A stretch of DNA of 6,034 nucleotides from the NCBI GenBank assembly GCA_900772575.1, contig CAAHEN010000062.1, forward strand, positions 1 to 6,034, given 5' to 3'. A model generated the notes under the pieces. That model was not told the origin of the DNA. It saw nothing but the letters and a program-made list of their open reading frames with translations, and did not search any database. Position 1 is the stretch's first letter; the number at the start of each line of letters is the position of its first letter. The translations under genes were made by a program, and so were the position numbers. This document shows, one piece after another, positions 1 through 3,337 of this stretch. Source of the DNA: Bacteroidaceae bacterium. GTDB taxonomy: Bacteria; Bacteroidota; Bacteroidia; Bacteroidales; Bacteroidaceae.

Positions 1-1
1 C

Positions 2-157
2 CGCCGCACGCTCGTGCCGCTGGCCATCAACACGGTGGCCGACACAGCCCATCTGTCCACACTCTCGGCTAACATCAAGGCCCTGGCCCGTCCCAACGCC
101 GCCGCCGACATCGCCCGCGAGGTGATACGCCTGGCCGAGGAAAGCGGCATCGCATGA
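2..157 (+). CDS. murG: C-terminal end of probable MurG (UDP-GlcNAc transferase), 5' truncated
   Basis: The only open frame from the window edge gives 51 residues, beginning RRTLVPLAINTVADT and ending EVIRLAEESGIA, then TGA. The pattern of a short alpha helix, 'ADTAHLSTLSANIKALARPNAAADIAREVIRLA', matches the C-terminal helix of MurG: a hydrophobic 'l..ls.Ni..la.p.AA..Ia..i..la' signature. MurG adds GlcNAc to undecaprenyl-PP-MurNAc-pentapeptide (lipid I) on the inner face of the membrane to make lipid II. The catalytic and nucleotide-binding parts lie upstream of the window, so the call rests on the tail only; another GT-B glycosyltransferase is possible. In Bacteroidales murG is usually followed directly by murC. 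Here an ATG overlaps the stop (ATGA, 154-157), but the frame it opens is an unrecognisable 89 codons and no murC follows. Confidence 0.68.
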   Translation, partial: RRTLVPLAINTVADTAHLSTLSANIKALARPNAAADIAREVIRLAEESGIA

Positions 158-190
158 GCCTCTCCTCGCCCCAAGCCATTTTCTTTCAGC

Positions 191-274
191 TTGAACCCAA
201 ATCAGTCATCACGAAAGGCCAAAGCCCGATGTTAGGGCTTTTCCGTTGCGGTCTAATGACTGATTTGGGTTTAA
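191..274. repeat. 84-nt nested inverted repeat
   Basis: The outer arms are 191-209 and 256-274: a perfect 16-bp match (aacccaaatcagtcat at 194-209 against its complement at 256-271) extended by a G-T pair and two more A-T pairs. Inside are two mutually exclusive inner stems. One is aaagccc (221-227) with gggcttt (235-241), loop of 7. The other is 211-220 with 236-246, about 10 bp including one G-T pair and one bulged base. It could act as an RNA structure at the 3' end of the murG transcript, a terminator without a proper T-run, or a small MITE-like element. No clear target-site duplication flanks it. Confidence 0.75.
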
Positions 275-280
275 CACTGC

Positions 281-311
281 TTGCTTTCGACGTCCGAAAG
301 CTGTATCTTTG
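281..311 (+). promoter_or_regulatory. Bacteroidales-type promoter (TATCTTTG) with no obvious gene
   Basis: TATCTTTG at 304-311 is a perfect match to the TAnnTTTG -7 consensus of Bacteroides primary-sigma promoters, and is followed by the common C. The -33 region is weak: only TTG at 281-283. The predicted start would be near 316-318, only a few bases before the palindrome at 321-350, so any transcript would meet a terminator-like hairpin at once. Confidence 0.45.
283..301. promoter_or_regulatory. Operator-like dyad in promoter spacer
   Basis: gctttcg (283-289) and its exact complement cgaaagc (295-301) are separated by 5 nt, with a gacgtc palindrome (289-294) at the centre. The dyad fills the space just upstream of the -7 box at 304-311, where a dimeric regulator could block or guide polymerase. 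It may equally be a simple hairpin; no regulator gene is visible in the window. Confidence 0.35.
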
Positions 312-320
312 CAGTAGAGG

Positions 321-351
321 AAAAGGCCATCCCGCGCGGGATGGCCTTTTT
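321..351 (+). terminator. Perfect 30-bp palindrome with T-run, intrinsic terminator
   Basis: Arm aaaaggccatcccgc (321-335) is followed directly by its exact reverse complement (336-350), and T347-T351 gives a five-T tail. As RNA it forms a stem of about 13 bp with a 4-nt CGCG loop. Because the arms begin with AAAA and end with TTTT, it can terminate transcription from either direction. It may end the murG-side transcript, or attenuate the promoter at 304-311. Confidence 0.7.
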
Positions 352-410
352 CATGCCCCGCAGCCCCAGATATTGCCCGTATATGGCAAAAATTCGCCCG
401 TTTTTCGGAG

Positions 411-473
411 AAACTTCCCCTAGCCCCGGAAAAATTTGCTCCGAGCTAATTCAAATTTGCCCCGGGGAAGTTT
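411..473. repeat. Second long inverted repeat in the murG spacer
   Basis: aaacttcccc (411-420) pairs perfectly with ggggaagttt (464-473). An inner stem, aaatttg (432-438) with caaattt (452-458), lies inside it, leaving a 13-nt apical loop and an asymmetric internal loop. A T-run of only four (471-474) overlaps the end of the arm, so it is a poor intrinsic terminator. Its role is unknown; it may be part of a structured RNA or an element remnant. Confidence 0.6.
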
Positions 474-672
474 TGCTGAAGTCCCGTTTTAACAGTCAAA
501 ATCCGGTTGAAGGTTAAAAAGGTTAAGGTACAGTTTCGGCAATCATGGCAAAAAGGTGAAGTGACGGGTGGCGCGGTGTTATATTATGGGGCGCACGACG
601 GACGGGACACCCCGTCGCGCCGGTTTCACAAAATCTGCGCACCGCCAGTGCGCGCATTCACCCAGAAAGGCG

Positions 673-704
673 TAACTTTGCAGGCCGCCAGCCGCTATGG
701 CGGC
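673..704 (+). promoter_or_regulatory. Promoter of the TSUP-DUF1634 operon with 5' hairpin
   Basis: TAACTTTG at 673-680 matches the TAnnTTTG -7 consensus exactly; I see no good -33 TTTG. The predicted transcript start is around 685. It coincides with a hairpin, gccgcca (684-690) with tggcggc (698-704), loop of 7. This leaves a leader of about 40 nt before the ATG at 727 and buries the alternative ATG at 697 in the hairpin. Confidence 0.65.
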
Positions 705-726
705 ACGCACAGACATATCCACAGAC

Positions 727-1563
727 ATGACCATTCTAGCTTTCACCATCATCTTGCTCATCGGCGCCTACTGCGCCGGGTTGCTCGGCTCACTCACCGG
801 GCTGGGCGGCGGCGTCGTCGTCATTCCCCTGCTGACGCTCGTCTTCGGCGTCGACTTCCACTATGCCGTCGGAGCGGCGCTGGTGGCCTCCATCTCCACC
901 TCAAGCGGGTCGGGCAGCGCCTACGTCAAAGAGGGCATCACCAACATCAGGCTCGGCATGTTTCTGGAGATAGCCACCACCATTGGCGCCGTCTGCGGAG
1001 CCACCATCGCCATTTTCCTGAACAACAACACCATCGCCGTCATCTACGGGTTCGTGCTGCTGCTGACCGCCGCCATGCAGCAGCGCCGCAAGTCAGACCA
1101 CGACGGCGTCGTCGGGTCGGAACAGGCGCGGCGCCTGAAGCTCTTCGGCACGTGGCCGCAGAAAGACGGCACGCTCAAGAGCTACCAGCTCAAGCACGTC
1201 GGCGGTGGCTTCTCGGTGATGTACGTGGCCGGCGTGCTCTCGGGCATTCTGGGCATCGGCTCCGGCGTGCTCAAGGTCATCGCCATGGACGGCATCATGA
1301 AGGTGCCCTTCAAGGTCAGCACCACGACGAGCAACTTCATGATGGGCGTGACGGCCTGTGCCTCGGCCGTGGTCTACATTCAGCGCGGCCAGATAGAGCC
1401 CGGCATCGCCTGCCCGGTGATGATCGGCGTGTTGGTCGGCGCCCTGACCGGCGCCCGGCTGCTCAAGACGCTCAATGTCAAGACCCTGCGACAGATATTC
1501 TGCATCGCCATCTTCCTCGTCGCCATCAACATGATCTACCAAGGCTTCAACGGACAATTCTGA
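727..1563 (+). CDS. TSUP-family (TauE/SafE) inner-membrane permease
   Basis: This 278-residue protein belongs to the TSUP family (Pfam TauE), membrane transporters often linked to sulfite, sulfoacetate, thiosulfate or other small organic anions; the substrate cannot be read from sequence. It has the family's two-repeat design. Repeat 1 carries the glycine motif GLGGG (25-29) after a hydrophobic first helix, followed by the small-residue helix VGAALVASISTSSGS (48-62). Repeat 2 carries GILGIGSG (173-180) and KVSTTTSNFMMG (196-207). The halves are joined by a charged, probably cytoplasmic, linker (about 118-156). About eight membrane helices are expected. I chose ATG 727 because MTILAFTIILLIG is a typical TSUP start; ATG 697 would add ten polar residues and lies in a hairpin about 12 nt from the predicted transcript start. 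The DUF1634 gene follows after 9 nt. Confidence 0.9.
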   Translation: MTILAFTIILLIGAYCAGLLGSLTGLGGGVVVIPLLTLVFGVDFHYAVGAALVASISTSSGSGSAYVKEGITNIRLGMFLEIATTIGAVCGATIAIFLNNNTIAVIYGFVLLLTAAMQQRRKSDHDGVVGSEQARRLKLFGTWPQKDGTLKSYQLKHVGGGFSVMYVAGVLSGILGIGSGVLKVIAMDGIMKVPFKVSTTTSNFMMGVTACASAVVYIQRGQIEPGIACPVMIGVLVGALTGARLLKTLNVKTLRQIFCIAIFLVAINMIYQGFNGQF

Positions 1564-1572
1564 CACAGCACC

Positions 1573-1974
1573 ATGGAAACACCAATCAAACCCAAGCACG
1601 ATATCCAGCAACTCATCGGCAACACCCTTCGCTGGGGGGTCACTGCGGCCTGCATCCTGGCCTGCATCGGCGGTGTGATGTACCTCATCGTCCATGGCGG
1701 CGAGCCGATGAAAGATTACACCGTCTTTCCGACTCCCGAAGAGGCTGCCCACCGCAATGCCTACACGACGCTGCACGGCATCTTCGCCGGCGTGGCCGGA
1801 ATGACCGCCGTGGGGTGGATACAGTTCGGCGTCATCGTCCTGATCCTGACGCCCATCATGCGCGTGGCCCTCTCGCTGCTTGACTTCCTGCAAGAGCGAG
1901 ACTGGCTCTACGCCGCCATCACCGCCATCGTCCTGGCCGTCATCATCCTCAACTCCCTGGAGGGCTTCAAATAG
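1573..1974 (+). CDS. DUF1634 small membrane protein, TSUP partner
   Basis: A 133-residue protein with three predicted membrane helices (about 22-40, 79-100 and 111-127). A hydrophilic stretch with many charged residues (41-68), probably exposed on one side of the membrane, lies between the first two. The segment GWIQFGVIVLILTPIMRVALSLLDF (81-105) is the hallmark of DUF1634: a helix ending in TP-x-x-RV, followed by a short amphipathic stretch. Members are of unknown function but are commonly encoded immediately beside a TauE/SafE-like permease, as here (9-nt gap, same strand). This supports co-transcription and a physical or regulatory partnership, for example as an accessory subunit. No catalytic motif or cofactor site is visible. 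The start is the first ATG after the permease stop and gives the usual family length. Confidence 0.87.
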   Translation: METPIKPKHDIQQLIGNTLRWGVTAACILACIGGVMYLIVHGGEPMKDYTVFPTPEEAAHRNAYTTLHGIFAGVAGMTAVGWIQFGVIVLILTPIMRVALSLLDFLQERDWLYAAITAIVLAVIILNSLEGFK

Positions 1975-2005
1975 GCCGGGAATCCCTGGACGACGTCACC
2001 CAGAA

Positions 2006-2051
2006 TTGCCAAATTGCCGAACGAAAACTTGCCAAACTGCCGAACGGAACG
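2006..2051. repeat. Two-copy 23-nt tandem direct repeat
   Basis: ttgccaaattgccgaacg (2006-2023) recurs as ttgccaaactgccgaacg (2029-2046), with 17 of 18 identical. The full 23-nt units match at 19 of 23 positions. Each unit itself contains two TTGCC-like boxes 8 nt apart, giving four boxes at 2006, 2014, 2029 and 2037 (the last is CTGCC). It lies just downstream of the DUF1634 stop, about 190 bp before the nearest promoter, so its role is unclear. Confidence 0.8.
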
Positions 2052-2162
2052 ATTCATATCATTGACATTCTGGTAAATGGCTATCTGGAAGATATTGTCA
2101 CAATAGTCGTTCTGACTTTGAGCCCCAGCATGCTGCGATAAGGCAGCCCAGCGTGCCGTGGC

Positions 2163-2204
2163 CTGTGCCGCGAGACCAGAATCGGACACCGGCACGGCGC
2201 TTTT
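2163..2204 (+). terminator. Possible weak terminator of the TSUP-DUF1634 operon
   Basis: gtgccg (2165-2170) pairs with cggcac (2190-2195) and extends by a T-G and a C-G pair (2163-2164 with 2196-2197). A short GC stretch and TTTT (2201-2204) follow. The 19-nt loop and the small gap between stem and T-run make it a poor terminator. It is the best candidate in the spacer. Confidence 0.3.
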
Positions 2205-2217
2205 CCCGATAGAAAAT

Positions 2218-2274
2218 TTTGTGGGGAAGAAAATAAGGCGTACCTTTGCCCGTGCCAGCCAAGACCTGGCACGG
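2218..2274 (+). promoter_or_regulatory. Strong consensus promoter with 5' hairpin, upstream of greA
   Basis: TTTG at 2218-2221, a 19-nt spacer, then TACCTTTG at 2241-2248: both elements match the Bacteroides -33/-7 consensus exactly. Transcription should start near 2253. It would run into a hairpin of ccgtgccag (2250-2258) with ctggcacgg (2266-2274), 9 bp with a 7-nt loop. It would give greA a leader of about 150 nt. Confidence 0.75.
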
Positions 2275-2362
2275 ACATAACGACGCACGATATAATGGGC
2301 AGAAAGGATTCCCGCTTGGACAAGTGGCTGGAGTTCTTTCCGTTTTTATTAGCGTCTTCCCC

Positions 2363-2396
2363 TTTGCAAAAAACAAAAATCTAAAATACATCTTTG
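2363..2396 (+). promoter_or_regulatory. Possible greA-proximal promoter, leaderless transcript
   Basis: TTTG at 2363-2366 and CATCTTTG at 2389-2396 (one mismatch to TAnnTTTG) are separated by 22 nt, slightly longer than the usual spacing. The -7 box ends only 5 nt before the greA ATG at 2402, so a transcript from it would begin at or next to the start codon. Confidence 0.4.
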
Positions 2397-2401
2397 CTTA
2401 T

Positions 2402-2872
2402 ATGGCATACATGACTCAAGAGGGCTACGACAAAATGGTAGCCCAGCTCCGCCACATGGAATCTATCGAACGCCCTGCCGCCTCGGCGGCCATCGCCGAA
2501 GCGCGCGACAAGGGCGACCTCTCAGAGAACAGCGAGTACGACGCCGCCAAGGAGGCACAGGCCATGCTCGAAATGAAAATCAACAACCTCAAGGCGACCA
2601 TCGCCAGTGCCAAAATCATCGACGCCAGCAAGTTGCGCAATGACGTCGTGCAGATTCTCTCCACCGTCGAGATGAAGAACGTCAAGAACGGCATGGTCAT
2701 GAAATACACCATCGTCAGCGAGAGCGAGGCCAACCTGCGCGAGGGCAAGATCTCGTCGACCACCCCCATCGCCCAAGGCCTGCTCGGCAAGAAGGTGGGC
2801 GACGTCGTCGAAGTGAAAATCCCGCAGGGCACCGTGCACCTCGAAATCCTCAACATCAGCGTCGGCGCCTGA
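2402..2872 (+). CDS. greA: Transcription elongation factor GreA
   Basis: GreA enters the secondary channel of RNA polymerase and stimulates cleavage of backtracked RNA, rescuing stalled complexes. The 156-residue product has the full family layout. An N-terminal coiled-coil hairpin (about 5-76) carries the tip motif EARDKGDLSENSEYDAAKEA (33-52), in which D39 and E42 correspond to the acidic pair (D41/E44 in E. coli GreA) that acts at the polymerase active site. An FKBP-like C-terminal domain (about 82-156) carries TPIAQGLLGKKVGD (121-134). The start at 2402 is chosen because MAYMTQEGYDKM matches the usual Bacteroidales start; the frame is open upstream to 2246 but that part is not GreA-like. 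No Shine-Dalgarno is seen. The HIT gene follows after 25 nt and is probably co-transcribed. Confidence 0.96.
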   Translation: MAYMTQEGYDKMVAQLRHMESIERPAASAAIAEARDKGDLSENSEYDAAKEAQAMLEMKINNLKATIASAKIIDASKLRNDVVQILSTVEMKNVKNGMVMKYTIVSESEANLREGKISSTTPIAQGLLGKKVGDVVEVKIPQGTVHLEILNISVGA

Positions 2873-2897
2873 GCCGCCGCGCAACACCCCTACCGCT

Positions 2898-3296
2898 ATG
2901 ACCATCTTCTCACGCATCATCGCCGGAGAGATTCCCTCCTATAAGTGCGCCGAGGACGACCGCTTCTATGCCTTCCTCGACATCAACCCCGTGGCGCAGG
3001 GACACACCCTCGTCGTGCCCAAGCACGAGGTGGACTATATCTTTGACCTGCCCGACGACGAGCTCGCCGCCATGGCCGTGTTCGCCAAGCGCGTGGCCCG
3101 TGCGGTCAAGGCCGCCTGTCCCTGCCGGAAGGTCGGCGTGGCCGTGCTCGGACTCGAAGTGAACCATGCGCACATCCACCTCATCCCCCTCAACACGGAG
3201 GGCGACATGGACTTCCGCAAGCCCAAACTCCAGTTGCCGGCTGACGTCATGGCCGACACCGCCGCACGCATTCTCCGCGCCTTCGATGCCGAGTAG
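2898..3296 (+). CDS. HIT-family (histidine triad) hydrolase, HINT-like
   Basis: A 132-residue cytoplasmic protein with the histidine triad H90-A-H92-I-H94-L-I-P, in which the central His (H92) is expected to be the nucleophile that forms a nucleotidyl-enzyme intermediate. The conserved upstream parts are also present: IFSRIIAGEIPSYKCAEDD (3-21), FLDINPVAQGHTLVVPKHEV (26-45) and GVAVLGLEVNHAH (80-92). HINT-branch members hydrolyse purine nucleotide phosphoramidates such as AMP-lysine or aminoacyl-adenylates; the true substrate here is unknown. It sits 25 nt after greA on the same strand, an arrangement consistent with one transcript. Length is normal, and the start MTIFSRII is typical. C74 and C76 form a CPC stretch of no established importance. 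Confidence 0.93.
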   Translation: MTIFSRIIAGEIPSYKCAEDDRFYAFLDINPVAQGHTLVVPKHEVDYIFDLPDDELAAMAVFAKRVARAVKAACPCRKVGVAVLGLEVNHAHIHLIPLNTEGDMDFRKPKLQLPADVMADTAARILRAFDAE

Positions 3297-3337
3297 CCCC
3301 AACACCTTAATATACAGCCCCTAATCTCTGCCCACAC

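Larger units (their letters stand above)
158..726. other. Gene-poor spacer rich in inverted repeats
   Basis: No convincing protein-coding gene lies between the murG stop and the permease start. The small frames here (for example 154-423 and 281-517) have no recognisable protein character and run through the hairpins. The segment from about 160 to 540 is visibly richer in A+T than the flanking genes. It contains at least five dyads, listed separately where strong (191-274, 283-301, 321-350, 411-473, 684-704). Smaller ones are gacggg/cccgtc at 601-616 and gcgcac/gtgcgc at 637-653. Two -7 boxes are present, at 304-311 and 673-680. A non-coding RNA in this region is possible, but I recognise no known family. 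Confidence 0.6.
1975..2401. other. Spacer between DUF1634 gene and greA
   Basis: No protein gene is supported here. The greA frame stays open back to an ATG at 2246, but those 52 codons lack GreA character. The spacer holds the 23-nt tandem repeat (2006-2051), a GC-rich hairpin that may end the upstream operon (2163-2204), a near-ideal promoter with 5' hairpin (2218-2274), and a second weaker promoter at the greA start. Base composition becomes A+T-rich after about 2200. Confidence 0.6.

Noticed and set aside
154..517. Two small + strand frames (154-423 and 281-517) after murG
   Set aside because: They run through the long dyads and the palindrome, show no protein-family character, and have no promoter or start signal in keeping with translation.
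505..530. Three GGTTRAA-like words in a row (ggttgaa, ggttaaa, ggttaa)
   Set aside because: They are too short and irregularly spaced to distinguish from chance in an A+T-rich spacer.
697..726. Earlier ATG for the permease
   Set aside because: It would add ten polar residues before the first membrane helix and sits in the 684-704 hairpin about 12 nt from the predicted transcript start. It remains possible but is less likely than 727.
507..1883. A 458-codon + strand frame overlapping the permease and DUF1634 genes
   Set aside because: The product is dominated by Arg, His and Ala with no hydrophobic core, typical of an out-of-frame reading of a GC-rich membrane-protein gene.
1093..1893. A 266-codon minus-strand frame
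   Set aside because: It is an antisense shadow of the permease and DUF1634 genes, rich in His/Asp/Gly, with no recognisable domain.
2246..2401. A 52-codon N-terminal extension of greA
   Set aside because: The frame is open, but the extra residues are unlike GreA, and MAYM at 2402 is the expected Bacteroidales start. The 2246 ATG also overlaps the -7 box and lies before the predicted transcript start.
3309..3330. Possible -7 box (aatctctg) before the GH95 gene
   Set aside because: It has two mismatches to TAnnTTTG and no TTTG at the right distance upstream; too weak to call.
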